From Autumnicola musiva (GTDB lineage: Bacteria > Bacteroidota > Bacteroidia > Flavobacteriales > Flavobacteriaceae): a stretch of DNA of 64,000 bases. Below the pieces are notes generated by a model. It searched no databases and was not told the origin of the DNA. It was given only the letters and a program-made list of their open reading frames with translations. The translations under genes and the position numbers were made by a program. Position 1 is the stretch's first letter; each line of letters begins with the position of its first letter. The DNA is taken from positions 124,001-188,000 of the forward strand of contig NZ_JAVRHK010000003.1 of assembly GCF_031846585.1 (NCBI RefSeq), given 5' to 3'. Below are positions 33,200 to 42,572 of this stretch, in pieces.

Positions 33200-33288
33200 T
33201 ACCTGAATTTCTGGAGTAAATATATTACTCAGAAATGTATTTTAAATCAATTAATTTAGGTGTGATTAGTAAAAGATTTATATGCTGA

Positions 33289-35760
33289 TTAATTATTGAC
33301 AAAGAAGATGGAATTTACAAAAAACAACTTTCCATTTTCCCAGAAGTTCCGGAAAAGCGGATTGTCAACAAGGTAAATAATACTGCCGCTGCCCATTCTT
33401 TCTTCTCCAAAAACTACAGAATTTTCCAGGTTCTTGGTAGCCTCACTTCCGGCAAAACCAGCAACAATTTCCGGCTCCTGAATGTAAGCCACGTTATAAC
33501 CATCGTCCAGCAGGGAATAACTGTCACTGCTCAGCTTCAGGCTAAAATAGGTGTTGTTGTAACCAAACGCCATCGGGTGGGTGTTATCTACTTTTGTTTT
33601 AACAATACTTCCTGTAATTAAGTTTTTGATGTCTTCCCGTTCACGCATCTCATACGGGACTAAATTTCCCGTTTTAGTGGTATCTTCAATACTCGAAGTT
33701 TTATTCTCCCGGAGGGCAATATTATCCCTGCTGCTAAAATATCCGGTTGCGCTACCTATGGCAATTACTTTGCCGCCGTTTTTCACCCAATCTGTAATTT
33801 TATTCAGCACAGGTTCATCAAAAATGCTGCCGTAGTAGCCCTCAGGCATCATAAGTACATCAAAATTGGAGAGATCAACATTTTCGAAATAATCGGTATC
33901 CAGGCGGGTAATTGGATATTCCAGGTCCTGTTCAAAAAAATGCCACACTTCTCCCACATTCAGGGAAGAGGTGCCTTCACCTTTTAATACCGCAATTCGC
34001 TGTTCATTTACAAGTTTTACCTGTGGCGAACCAAAATCAGGCCCGCTGCCGGCAAAACTGGTAGTGGCGGTGGTTAGCTGCCGGTGATGTTTATTGGCAA
34101 TTTCAACTACTTTTTGGTCGAAATTTTTAAGTTTCCGGTTATCACTTTTGGTAATAATCAAGCTTCCGCGGTCAAATTCTTTCCCTTCACTGCTAAATGG
34201 CACTTCGGAAAAACGCACTTTTACATCAGCCTCTATCAAATCTGCCAGGAAACGTGCATCCTGCATACTTCCCCACTTGGAAATATAGCCGGCTCCTGAA
34301 GGATTAACGCTGTTGTTTACCTGATTTGCAGCCGATTTTGAAACAGTAGAAATATTGCGTTCACTGGCAATTGCATCCAAACCGTAAGCATAAGGCAGGC
34401 TCCATGCGGTGATATCGTAAGTAAGTGAATCGTTCAGCTTTGTTGCCGGTTCGAACAAAACCTTTACCATTTTTCCCTTTGGCTGATCTGTGTTTACAAC
34501 CAGGGTGTTTTCTGATGCTGTAAAACTTTCATTTTTGTTGGAAGTGTAGCTATAGCCTTTCACCCGCTGATTCCCGGCGTAAGCATAATCAATTTCATGC
34601 CTGTCTAGAAGTTCCTTAACTGCGGCAAGCTGGTCTTCACTTCCGTTTAAGGCATAACTTTTATATCCAAAATCTCCACTCTTAAAATACTGACTGAAGT
34701 TACTTGAAAGTTCATTTACATTTTGAGAAGCTACTTCAACGGTAGAAATTCCCGTAGTAAAATGATGGGCAACCCTGTCTTTTAAAGTAAGTACTAATCC
34801 CTCATCCGTATTAATTCCCAATCCGGCACGGCCGTGACCAGCTTGCTCAAAAGTCATTCCTATTGCCCCCATATAGGTGGGATACGTATCACCGTAGCTG
34901 GGGTAAAGCAAATCAAAACGTTCCTTGGTGAAGAACAACCAGCCCTTTTCATCAAAATACTTCGCGTTGTTTTTCCCGATTTTGTTCTGAAATTCCCTTT
35001 GGAAAGGAGTGATGATTTCATGAAATGGCTCTGCCGCAGGCGCAAAATAATATGGTTCGTTAATTCCCTGTTCATGAAAATCTACATGAATATGCGGCAT
35101 CCATTGATTATAAATTTCAAGCCTTTGCCTGGTTTCTACCTGAGTGGCCCAGGCCCAGTCGCGGTTCAAATCAAATAAATAATGGTTTGGTCTACCTCCC
35201 GGCCATGGTTCGTGATGTTCTGTAGCCGATTGCAGAGCATTATAAGGATCTGCTTTTACCTGGTTGTACCAGTTCACGTACCGGTCCCGCCCGTCAGGAT
35301 TTACGCAGGGATCAATTATGATAATTGTATTTTCCAGCCAGTCTTTATGTTCCGTGATCAGGCTGTAAAGCGTGGCCATGGCAGCCTCTGTACTGGAAGC
35401 TTCATTGCCATGCACGTTATAACTCAGCCAGACAATGGCTTTGTCTGTAGCTGCGGAAGCGGAATTTTCAGTTAAACCGGCACTTTTTAGATGATTTTCC
35501 CTTATTTCTTCAAGATTCCGTAGATTTTCTTCCGAAGAAATTATTGCATAAGTGAGTGGCCGCCGTTCATTGGTTTTTCCATATTGCTGATATTGCACAA
35601 GAGGAGAATTATGTGCTACATCTTCAAAATAATTTACCACATCGGCATGACGGGAAAAATTTGTACCTAATTCATATCCTAAAAATTCTTCAGGAGATTG
35701 CTGTGCATGTAAAAATTGAAAAATAAATAGTAAGGCAAGAGAGCGTAAAGTGTTCTTCAT
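33289..35760 (-). CDS. secreted M14 family zinc carboxypeptidase
   Basis: This 823-residue secreted protein has a signal peptide of about 19 residues ending LHAQ. The M14 domain runs about 35-345: zinc ligands His117 and Glu120 (NVHGNEAS) and His229 (HVDFHEQG), and catalytic Glu305 (FEQAGHG). It should remove C-terminal residues from peptides. After it come a linker and a Gate1-like glutamine amidotransferase-type region (about 630-790) with VLMMPEGYYGS, GGKVIAIGSATGYF and SIIYLVDNPLFRNFWENGK. This long M14 form is common in Bacteroidota. The gene diverges from bshC. Confidence 0.9.
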   Translation of the reverse strand: MKNTLRSLALLFIFQFLHAQQSPEEFLGYELGTNFSRHADVVNYFEDVAHNSPLVQYQQYGKTNERRPLTYAIISSEENLRNLEEIRENHLKSAGLTENSASAATDKAIVWLSYNVHGNEASSTEAAMATLYSLITEHKDWLENTIIIIDPCVNPDGRDRYVNWYNQVKADPYNALQSATEHHEPWPGGRPNHYLFDLNRDWAWATQVETRQRLEIYNQWMPHIHVDFHEQGINEPYYFAPAAEPFHEIITPFQREFQNKIGKNNAKYFDEKGWLFFTKERFDLLYPSYGDTYPTYMGAIGMTFEQAGHGRAGLGINTDEGLVLTLKDRVAHHFTTGISTVEVASQNVNELSSNFSQYFKSGDFGYKSYALNGSEDQLAAVKELLDRHEIDYAYAGNQRVKGYSYTSNKNESFTASENTLVVNTDQPKGKMVKVLFEPATKLNDSLTYDITAWSLPYAYGLDAIASERNISTVSKSAANQVNNSVNPSGAGYISKWGSMQDARFLADLIEADVKVRFSEVPFSSEGKEFDRGSLIITKSDNRKLKNFDQKVVEIANKHHRQLTTATTSFAGSGPDFGSPQVKLVNEQRIAVLKGEGTSSLNVGEVWHFFEQDLEYPITRLDTDYFENVDLSNFDVLMMPEGYYGSIFDEPVLNKITDWVKNGGKVIAIGSATGYFSSRDNIALRENKTSSIEDTTKTGNLVPYEMREREDIKNLITGSIVKTKVDNTHPMAFGYNNTYFSLKLSSDSYSLLDDGYNVAYIQEPEIVAGFAGSEATKNLENSVVFGEERMGSGSIIYLVDNPLFRNFWENGKLFFVNSIFFVNN

Positions 35761-35954
35761 TTATGGTAAATCTTGTTAATGACTGCCGTAAATATAGTGC
35801 AGCAGGCTTAAATGCAAACCCTATATTTGAAGAAATGGATGAAAATTGCGGGTAGCGGAATTATGTCTGATTTTTTTATTGAATTTGTATTTTTCTTCTT
35901 CCTGTTAATAAAGTCCTAAATCAAAGAGAATTTATATTCCTGTCTAAAAGGCCT

Positions 35955-35962
35955 TATCTTTA
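35955..35962 (+). promoter_or_regulatory. possible -7 box of bshC (TATCTTTA)
   Basis: TATCTTTA lies 21 bases before the bshC ATG and differs from TAnnTTTG at the last base. No -33 element is obvious. Confidence 0.35.
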
Positions 35963-35983
35963 CCAAAAAATTGTTTCAAGCGC

Positions 35984-37609
35984 ATGCCTTCAGAATGTAT
36001 ACCTTACTCCGAAACTAATTATTTTTCCAGGCTTATTCTTGATTACCTGGACCGTAAAGAAGATTTAAAAAAATTCTATAGCCGCTATCCTGAAATTGAT
36101 AATTTCGGGCAGCAGATTGAGGAAAAAATGGATTCTTTTTCGGTAGAAAACCGTAAAGTCCTCGTTGAAGTATTGGAAACCCAGTATGAAAATATACACA
36201 CTTCGGCAGCTACGGAAGCAAATATAAAGGCGCTCGGCAAAACAAGTACTTTTACCGTTACCACAGGCCACCAGCTCAACCTCTTTTCAGGGCCGCTGTA
36301 TTTCGTTTATAAAATTATTTCTACCATTAATCTTACCCGGATGCTCAAAGAGAAGTATCCTGAGTATGATTTTGTGCCGGTTTACTGGATGGCAACCGAA
36401 GACCACGATTTTGAAGAAATCAGTTTTTTTAATTTAAAGGGAAAGAAATTTAAATGGAACAGCACAGAAGAAAGAGCGGGTAAAACTGCTGTGGGTTATC
36501 TTTCTACTGAAGGCCTGCAGGAAGTTTTTAATCTTTTTTCCGCAGAAATAGGAGTGGGGGAAGATGCCGACTTTCTGAAGAATTTATTTGAAACAGCCTA
36601 TCTGAAACATGATAACCTTACCAATGCCACCCGTTTTTTAGCCAATGAATTATTCAGGGCATACGGACTTGTAATACTGGATGCGCAGGATAAAAAGCTG
36701 AAGAAATTATTTGTTCCATATGCTAAAAATGAACTTTTTCAGCAGATTTCTCATGAAAAAACTTCTAAAACAGCTGAAGCTCTGGCCGGTTTAGGATATA
36801 ATATTCAGGTAAATCCGCGGGAGATTAACTTGTTTTATTTAACTGAAGATTTTCGGGAAAGGATTATAGAGCGGGAAGGTGCTTTTTATGTTCATGAAAT
36901 GGAGAATATCAAGTGGAGCCGGGAAGAACTTTTGGCCGAGCTGGAAGAGCATCCGGAACGTTTTAGCCCAAATGTGGTAATGCGTCCTTTATATGAAGAA
37001 GTAATTCTTCCAAATCTCTGTTATATTGGCGGGGGAGGAGAACTGGCTTACTGGTTTGAACTGAAGGCTTATTTTGAAGCTGAAAATGTGACTTTTCCCA
37101 TACTGCTTCTGCGGAATTCGGTACTGGTGCAAACAGAAAAACAAAAAAGCAAGAGGGAAAACCTCAATATTAGTAATAAAGAGCTTTTTCTGAAGCAATA
37201 TGAACTCATCAACAGAAAAGTGCGAAAAATATCAGATATAGATATTGATTTCAGTCCGCAAAAGGAACATTTAAAGGAGCAGTTTCAGCAAATGTATGAG
37301 TTAGCTGAAAAAACCGATAAAACCTTTCTTGGAGCTGTAAAAGCCCAGGAGGTAAAGCAGCTAAAAGGCCTGGAGCATTTGGAAAAGAGATTGTTAAAAG
37401 CCCAGAAGCGTAAATTAAAAGATGAGGTTACCCGTATTTCAAAACTTCAGAATGAGCTTTTTCCCAACGGCGCGTTGCAGGAACGGCAGGCTAATTTCTC
37501 TGAATTTTATGCGCAACATGGGGAAGAGTTTATCACAACCTTAATTGAACATCTAAATCCGTTAGACGAAAACTTTAAAATTTTGACTTTTGGACAAGAA
37601 CAAAAATAA
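35984..37609 (+). CDS. bshC: bacillithiol biosynthesis cysteine-adding enzyme BshC
   Basis: This 541-residue BshC is proposed to ligate cysteine to glucosaminyl-malate, the last step in making bacillithiol, the low-molecular-weight thiol of Firmicutes and many Bacteroidota. Family blocks include FTVTTGHQLNLFSGPLYFVYK (near 90), VPVYWMATEDHDFEEI (near 130), NVVMRPLYEEVILPNLCYIGGGGE (about 325-350) and a C-terminal coiled coil (about 400-500). Length matches the family (about 540). No bshA or bshB is nearby. Its stop is one base before the ATG of a PLP decarboxylase, so the two probably share an mRNA. Confidence 0.94.
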   Translation: MPSECIPYSETNYFSRLILDYLDRKEDLKKFYSRYPEIDNFGQQIEEKMDSFSVENRKVLVEVLETQYENIHTSAATEANIKALGKTSTFTVTTGHQLNLFSGPLYFVYKIISTINLTRMLKEKYPEYDFVPVYWMATEDHDFEEISFFNLKGKKFKWNSTEERAGKTAVGYLSTEGLQEVFNLFSAEIGVGEDADFLKNLFETAYLKHDNLTNATRFLANELFRAYGLVILDAQDKKLKKLFVPYAKNELFQQISHEKTSKTAEALAGLGYNIQVNPREINLFYLTEDFRERIIEREGAFYVHEMENIKWSREELLAELEEHPERFSPNVVMRPLYEEVILPNLCYIGGGGELAYWFELKAYFEAENVTFPILLLRNSVLVQTEKQKSKRENLNISNKELFLKQYELINRKVRKISDIDIDFSPQKEHLKEQFQQMYELAEKTDKTFLGAVKAQEVKQLKGLEHLEKRLLKAQKRKLKDEVTRISKLQNELFPNGALQERQANFSEFYAQHGEEFITTLIEHLNPLDENFKILTFGQEQK

Positions 37610-37610
37610 G

Positions 37611-38975
37611 ATGCATACCATAGATATGGACCTGGTGGAAATGACGCTGGACGTCATGAAGTACGCCATAGACCGTATCTCCAACGTAACTCCCGAAATG
37701 GGAGCTCCCAAAAAGGAAGATGAATTATTTCAAATTGTGGGCCAGACCATTACTCCCGAAGGAATTGGGGGCGAAAATGCTTTTAAGCTTTTTCGTGATG
37801 TACTGGTAAAGGCTACCGTGCCAATAGACCATCCTCGCCACCTTGCTTTTGTGCCGGCAGCCCCAACAAGGGCAGCAATAATGTTTGATTTGGTTACATC
37901 GGCCTCCAGTATTCATGGCGCTTACTGGATGGAAGGCGCGGGAGGAATATTTTGTGAAAACCAGGCAATGAAATGGCTGGTTTCACTTACCGGTTTGCCG
38001 GAAGGCGCTTTTGGTGTTTTTACCAGTGGCGGTACTGCAGCCAATCTTTCGGCAATGGTTGCCGCGCGGGAAGAATGGCGGGCACGAAATTCGGCCAATG
38101 TTGGCGTGAAAGCATTAATGTTAACTTCACACGGGGCGCATAGTTCTATTCAGGCTATGGCTAAAGTTATTGATGCCGATGTGGTGATGATAGATTGTGA
38201 AGAAGAGAATCTCACCGGGCGGGAACTGGAAAATGCTATGAATGAACTTGAGGAAAAAGACCGGAAAAGGCTTTTTGCAGTTGTGGCTACCGGTGGGACC
38301 ACAAATGCCGGTATTATTGATGAGCTGCATAGCATTGCCGATGTATGTGAAAAGGAAAATGTCTGGTTTCATGTAGACTGCGCTTACGGCGGCGGGGCTT
38401 TAGCTGCCGACTCTGTAAGGCCTCTTTTTAAAGGAATTGAAAAAGCAGACAGTATTACTATAGACCCTCATAAATGGCTATTTTCACCTTATGATTGTGG
38501 TGCGGTAATTTATAAAAATCTGGAGCTGGCAAAAAATGCCCATGCACAGGAAGGTTCTTATCTTGAAATTTTCAGGGATGAAGGTGCACAGGGTTTTAAT
38601 CCGGCAGATTATCAAATTCAGCTTACCAGAAGGGTTCGCGGAATGCCTTTATGGTTTTCACTGGCCATGCACGGAACAGATAAGTATCGCCAGGCTATTG
38701 AAAGGGGAATTGAGCTTGCACAAATTGCTGCCAAAAAAATAGAAGAAAGGGAAAATCTTGAACTGGTAAGGCCTCCAAGCTTATCGGTAGTTTTATTCCG
38801 AAGAAAAGACTGGGCTGCGGAAGATTACCGGGACTGGACCTATAAAAATCATAGTGACGGATTTGCCCTGGTGACTCCAACTAAGTGGAAGAAGGAAACC
38901 GTATCGCGATTTTGTTTTATCAATCCCGATACTACTGAAGAGGACATAGATTTGATTCTGGAATCTATGGAGTAG
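37611..38975 (+). CDS. PLP-dependent group II decarboxylase family protein
   Basis: This is a fold-type I PLP enzyme, 454 residues from the ATG at 37611. A longer frame would need a TTG inside bshC, so I reject it. The cofactor lysine lies in the motif SITIDPHKWLFSPYDCGAVI (about residue 290). Other blocks are GVFTSGGTAANLSAM (the PLP phosphate loop), ATGGTTNAGIIDELHSI and WFHVDCAYGGGALA. These are the features of glutamate/aspartate/aromatic-amino-acid decarboxylases. The substrate cannot be named. It follows bshC by one base, but a decarboxylase has no known role in bacillithiol, so the link is positional. Confidence 0.88.
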   Translation: MHTIDMDLVEMTLDVMKYAIDRISNVTPEMGAPKKEDELFQIVGQTITPEGIGGENAFKLFRDVLVKATVPIDHPRHLAFVPAAPTRAAIMFDLVTSASSIHGAYWMEGAGGIFCENQAMKWLVSLTGLPEGAFGVFTSGGTAANLSAMVAAREEWRARNSANVGVKALMLTSHGAHSSIQAMAKVIDADVVMIDCEEENLTGRELENAMNELEEKDRKRLFAVVATGGTTNAGIIDELHSIADVCEKENVWFHVDCAYGGGALAADSVRPLFKGIEKADSITIDPHKWLFSPYDCGAVIYKNLELAKNAHAQEGSYLEIFRDEGAQGFNPADYQIQLTRRVRGMPLWFSLAMHGTDKYRQAIERGIELAQIAAKKIEERENLELVRPPSLSVVLFRRKDWAAEDYRDWTYKNHSDGFALVTPTKWKKETVSRFCFINPDTTEEDIDLILESME

Positions 38976-38993
38976 AACAGAGTTTGAAGTCGA

Positions 38994-39098
38994 CATTGCG
39001 AGCGTAATGTAATGGAGCGAAGCAATCTCATAATCTGAAGTAAGAATGATATTTTGATTCATCTAATGAACAGATTGCTTCTGCTGTTGCCTCGCAAT
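38994..39098. repeat. imperfect palindromic interspersed repeat (ATTGCGAG...GAAGCAATCT type)
   Basis: CATTGCGAG (38994-39002) and GAAGCAATCT (39019-39028) are mirrored by AGATTGCTTC (39072-39081) and CTCGCAAT (39091-39098), forming a long stem-loop. The wording is that of a repeat dispersed through Bacteroidota intergenic regions. It starts 18 bases after the decarboxylase stop. Confidence 0.75.
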
Positions 39099-39121
39099 AC
39101 CGGGTTAGAATTGGTATTGCA

Positions 39122-39174
39122 TTTGTTCCCCTCCTTTTTTAAGGAGGGGTGCCCGAAGGGCGGGGTGGTTTGTA
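39122..39174 (+). repeat. interspersed CCCCTCC / GCCC-GGGC repeat, copy 1
   Basis: Two adjacent hairpins are seen: CCCCTCCTT pairs with AAGGAGGGG, then GCCC-GAA-GGGC, followed by GGGGTGGTTT. A second copy in the same orientation is at 40115-40166. The element resembles a noncoding repeat common in Bacteroidota. Confidence 0.8.
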
Positions 39175-39193
39175 ATAGAATCAATTACATATG

Positions 39194-39901
39194 CTATTTC
39201 AACTTTCCACGATACTCTGCGGTGGTTTTAGAGCCTTCGGCTAAAATGATGGAATGTGGTTTTGCATTGTTAAGATGGGAAAAATCATTTCCGAAGAGCT
39301 TAAAATCTGCTTTTATAGAGTAGTTTTTTACTTTATAGACTTGCCATAACGGGTGCACAACGTGATATTCATTGGTTACTTTTTCGCTATGTTTGCCGTA
39401 GCCCCAGAGACGCTGGATTAAAAATTCAGTTTCAGAATTCTTATCGACGTTTAAAGGATTTTTATCGGCGCTGACTTTAAAGTGCTGCCATTCATTTTCT
39501 TTTCTCCAGAAATAACCATATTTGTTAAATTCTGCGAATTTTTCTTCAGTGTGCCGCATCGGCATGTTTTGGTAACTTTCATGTAACAGATTATTAGCCA
39601 ATATTGTGAGGCTTATTTTGTCGACTATTTCAGAAATAAAAACAACTCCCTGGCGCCATTCTTTTCCGTTGAAATGTTTTACATAAAAGCGTAGATTAAC
39701 TTCTTCAAAACTAGTATGAAAAGGAATTTTAATCCCGCCAACGGCTACATTTTTAAACTGAAAACCAACTAGGCTCACAAAACATTTTCCGTGGAAAAAA
39801 TCTATCTCAGTGTATTTTGGCAGGTAGCTTTCCAGAATTTTCGGTGAAACTATATAATTGGCAAATGCCAGTTTTTTCCATTCACAGGTAAGAATCCCCA
39901 T
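39194..39901 (-). CDS. DUF2071 (YqjF-like) family protein
   Basis: This 235-residue soluble protein resembles DUF2071. The N-terminal WKKLAFANYIVSPKILESYLP matches the family's start, FVSLVGFQFKNV and HTSFEEVNLRFYVKH follow, and a central YHVVHPLWQVYKVKNY block is present. The function is unknown; the fold is related to acetoacetate decarboxylase-like proteins in some annotations. The gene is flanked by two direct copies of an interspersed repeat (39122-39174 and 40115-40166), which is notable but gives no proof of mobility. No operon partner is seen. Confidence 0.82.
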   Translation of the reverse strand: MGILTCEWKKLAFANYIVSPKILESYLPKYTEIDFFHGKCFVSLVGFQFKNVAVGGIKIPFHTSFEEVNLRFYVKHFNGKEWRQGVVFISEIVDKISLTILANNLLHESYQNMPMRHTEEKFAEFNKYGYFWRKENEWQHFKVSADKNPLNVDKNSETEFLIQRLWGYGKHSEKVTNEYHVVHPLWQVYKVKNYSIKADFKLFGNDFSHLNNAKPHSIILAEGSKTTAEYRGKLK

Positions 39902-40201
39902 AGTATTGATCTTTGATGTTTCTTTTAAGAACCTCTTTAAGGTAGGGAAGTAACATTATAGTAAATTCAAATTAAGGATTTTCAGAGATAAATTATGACA
40001 AAGTTGTGCAGTTATAGAATGTGATTATCTAACTGTTTAACCCTTCCGTCTTAATCTTCTGCCGATGATTAATCCACCTTCCCTTAAAAATAGGGAAGGA
40101 GCTTTTCTACTGTTTTTGTTCCCCTCCTTTTTCCAAGGAAGGGTGCCCAAAGGGCGGGGAGGTTTTAAAACTTGTAGCCTATAGCTTAAAGCTTATCATT
40201 C
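39902..40201. other. 300-bp gene-free region with repeats
   Basis: No gene is visible. A hairpin CCTTCCCT/AGGGAAGG occurs at 40077-40099, and the second copy of the CCCCTCC repeat at 40115-40166. Both DUF2071 and SIMPL genes are on the minus strand, so it includes the SIMPL gene's 3' flank. Confidence 0.6.
40077..40166 (+). repeat. interspersed CCCCTCC / GCCC-GGGC repeat, copy 2, with a second hairpin
   Basis: The core (40115-40166) matches copy 1 nearly base for base, with a GCCCAAAGGGC loop change. An added hairpin CCTTCCCT (40077-40084) and AGGGAAGG (40092-40099) lies upstream, making this copy more complete. Confidence 0.78.
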
Positions 40202-40933
40202 TTAATCTATTTCATACTCCAGTCGCATAGTGATAGAAGCGGTTTTTCGCTTATCGGCTGTATTATAGGCGCCACTCCAGCTGTAATCTTCGCCGCTGTT
40301 CTGGCCGGTGATCTGGAAAACGCCCATGTCGGCACGCTTCAGTTCCCCAAGGCTGCCACCGCTGTTTTCAGCAATTCTTTCAGCTCTTAAGCGTGCATCT
40401 TCGGTAGCTTTGGAAATCATTTCTATTTTTAAATTGGCTATTTTGGTGTAATAATATCGCGGCGGAGTGGAATTAAACTGGACACCTTTATTGAGAAGTT
40501 CAGTAATTTCGCGGGAAACATTTTCAATAAGTTCCACGTTGTTGGATTCTATTTTTACGGTTTGAATAAGTTCGTAGCCTTTAAAAATACTGCCAACAAA
40601 ATTCCCATTTTGATATTGGTTTTCCTTTTGCTCATTTGTTTGAACGGAGTTAAAGACGATATTTTTCGGTTTAATTCCTTTATCAATTAGGTACTGCCTT
40701 ACTGTTTCTTTATCATTGTTCAATTCATTATATGCCTCTTCCAGGTTTGGGCTCATTCGGCTAAATTGCCCCTCCCAAACAATCAGGTCAGAAGTGAAAT
40801 TTTCACTGCCTGAGCCTGTAACCGAAATTGTTCCGTCGGGATTTGCCCGGCTTACATAAGAATTTCCTAAGAATACTGCTGCGACTACAATTGCGATGGA
40901 GAATATAATGGCGCTAATGTATTTCATAATCAT
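40202..40933 (-). CDS. SIMPL domain (DUF541) protein with signal anchor
   Basis: This 243-residue protein has one N-terminal hydrophobic segment (about 5-25, signal anchor or signal peptide) and a SIMPL domain (about 32-235). The family start GTISVTGSGSENFTSDLIVW and the later LIDKGIKPKNIVFNSVQT, KGYELIQTVKIES and EDARLRAERIAENSGGSLGEL blocks are present. SIMPL proteins oligomerise in the periplasm and their role is not settled. Two ATGs at the start (40933 and 40927) are possible; the second gives MKYISAIIF. It diverges from guaA. Confidence 0.85.
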   Translation of the reverse strand: MIMKYISAIIFSIAIVVAAVFLGNSYVSRANPDGTISVTGSGSENFTSDLIVWEGQFSRMSPNLEEAYNELNNDKETVRQYLIDKGIKPKNIVFNSVQTNEQKENQYQNGNFVGSIFKGYELIQTVKIESNNVELIENVSREITELLNKGVQFNSTPPRYYYTKIANLKIEMISKATEDARLRAERIAENSGGSLGELKRADMGVFQITGQNSGEDYSWSGAYNTADKRKTASITMRLEYEID

Positions 40934-41000
40934 GGGGATTTTAGAGAGAATTAAAGGTATAAAATAATAAGATTGCTATTTTATTTTTACCTCAAATTCT

Positions 41001-41008
41001 TACTTTTG
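41001..41008 (+). promoter_or_regulatory. -7 promoter box of guaA (TACTTTTG)
   Basis: TACTTTTG is an exact TAnnTTTG match that ends only three bases before the guaA ATG at 41012. A TTG at 40973-40975 is 25 bases upstream, longer than usual. The predicted RNA start falls at or next to the start codon. Confidence 0.55.
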
Positions 41009-41011
41009 CAC

Positions 41012-42541
41012 ATGCAACAAAACGTACTTATCCTAGATTTCGGCTCGCAGTATACCCAACTCATCGCGAGACGTGTAAGAGAATTAAATATTTATTGTGA
41101 AATACATCCTTTTCATAAGGTTCCTGAGGATCTTTCGGGTTTTAAAGCCGTGATTCTTTCTGGAAGTCCTTTTTCAGTAAGGGCTGAAGATGCGCCGCAT
41201 CCCGACCTTTCAAAAATAAGGGGAAAATTGCCAATTCTGGCGGTATGCTACGGTGCGCAATATTTTGCGCATTTCCATGGCGGAAAAGTAGAACCTTCAG
41301 AAACACGGGAATATGGCCGGGCAAACCTTTCAGTAATAAAGGACAAGGAGCAGCTTTTTGAAAATATTCTTGAAAATTCTCAGGTGTGGATGAGTCATAG
41401 CGATACCATCAGGGAGTTACCCGAAAATGCCGTACGCCTTGCCAGTACAAGTGATATACTTAATGCTGCATATCGAATTGAAGGAGAACAAACATTTGCC
41501 ATTCAGTTTCATCCTGAGGTTTATCACTCTACAGACGGGAAGCGACTTTTGGAGAATTTTCTCGTTAAAATAAGTGGCGTGGAACAAAGCTGGACGCCGG
41601 GAGCTTTTGTAGATTTAACAGTTTCGGAATTGCAGGAAAAAGTAGGCGACGGTAAAGTGGTACTGGGCTTGAGCGGAGGAGTTGATTCCACGGTTGCTGC
41701 TGTTTTGTTAAATCAGGCAATCGGGAAAAATCTTTATTGCATATTTGTAAATAATGGTTTGCTGCGGAAAGGCGAATTTGAAAGTGTTCTCGATCAATAT
41801 AAAGATATGGGATTGAACGTGAAGGGAGTAGATGCTTCAGCACGTTTTCTGGATGCCCTTGCAGGAATTAGTGATCCCGAATTAAAGCGAAAGGCGATAG
41901 GGAATACTTTTATTGAAGTTTTTGATGATGAGGCTCATGAAATTACTGATGTAACTTATTTAGCGCAGGGCACTATTTATCCCGATGTGATTGAATCTAT
42001 TTCAGTAAACGGGCCTTCAGTTACCATCAAATCCCATCACAACGTTGGGGGATTGCCCGATTTTATGAAGCTGAAAGTGGTGGAGCCGTTAAGGATGCTC
42101 TTTAAAGATGAGGTGAGACGAGTTGGAAAAGAACTTGGGATAGACCCTGAATTACTTGGCAGGCATCCCTTTCCGGGGCCTGGACTTGCTATCAGGATTC
42201 TTGGGGATATCACTGCTGAAAAAGTTAAAATTTTACAGGAAGTGGATCATGTCTTCATTCAGGGCCTTAGAGACTGGATGCTTTACGATAAAGTATGGCA
42301 GGCAGGAGCAATTCTTTTACCGATACAATCGGTGGGAGTTATGGGAGATGAGCGAACCTACGAACAGGTGGTAGCTTTAAGGGCAGTAGAATCTACGGAT
42401 GGAATGACGGCTGACTGGGTGAACTTACCTTACGATTTTCTGCAAAAAACATCAAACACAATAATTAACAGGGTGAAGGGCGTTAACAGAGTAGTTTATG
42501 ATATAAGTTCAAAACCGCCTGCCACCATTGAATGGGAATAA
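41012..42541 (+). CDS. guaA: GMP synthase (glutamine-hydrolysing)
   Basis: This 509-residue GMP synthetase makes GMP from XMP, ATP and glutamine. The N-terminal class I glutaminase (about 1-195) starts VLILDFGSQYTQLIARRVRE; its nucleophile is Cys in LAVCYGAQ, and FHPEVYHS holds the late His and Glu. The ATP-pyrophosphatase domain has the P-loop VVLGLSGGVDSTVAAVLL (about 220-237), and the C-terminal dimerisation domain ends KPPATIEWE, the standard GuaA terminus. Length matches. I chose ATG 41012 because the conserved start and the promoter box fit; the longer frame from 40973 would precede the promoter. Confidence 0.96.
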   Translation: MQQNVLILDFGSQYTQLIARRVRELNIYCEIHPFHKVPEDLSGFKAVILSGSPFSVRAEDAPHPDLSKIRGKLPILAVCYGAQYFAHFHGGKVEPSETREYGRANLSVIKDKEQLFENILENSQVWMSHSDTIRELPENAVRLASTSDILNAAYRIEGEQTFAIQFHPEVYHSTDGKRLLENFLVKISGVEQSWTPGAFVDLTVSELQEKVGDGKVVLGLSGGVDSTVAAVLLNQAIGKNLYCIFVNNGLLRKGEFESVLDQYKDMGLNVKGVDASARFLDALAGISDPELKRKAIGNTFIEVFDDEAHEITDVTYLAQGTIYPDVIESISVNGPSVTIKSHHNVGGLPDFMKLKVVEPLRMLFKDEVRRVGKELGIDPELLGRHPFPGPGLAIRILGDITAEKVKILQEVDHVFIQGLRDWMLYDKVWQAGAILLPIQSVGVMGDERTYEQVVALRAVESTDGMTADWVNLPYDFLQKTSNTIINRVKGVNRVVYDISSKPPATIEWE

Positions 42542-42572
42542 AAGTTGTTTTGAACAATAAAAAATATTGAAG

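Noticed and set aside
38994..39174. CRISPR array
   Set aside because: The repeats are different palindromes with no regular spacers.
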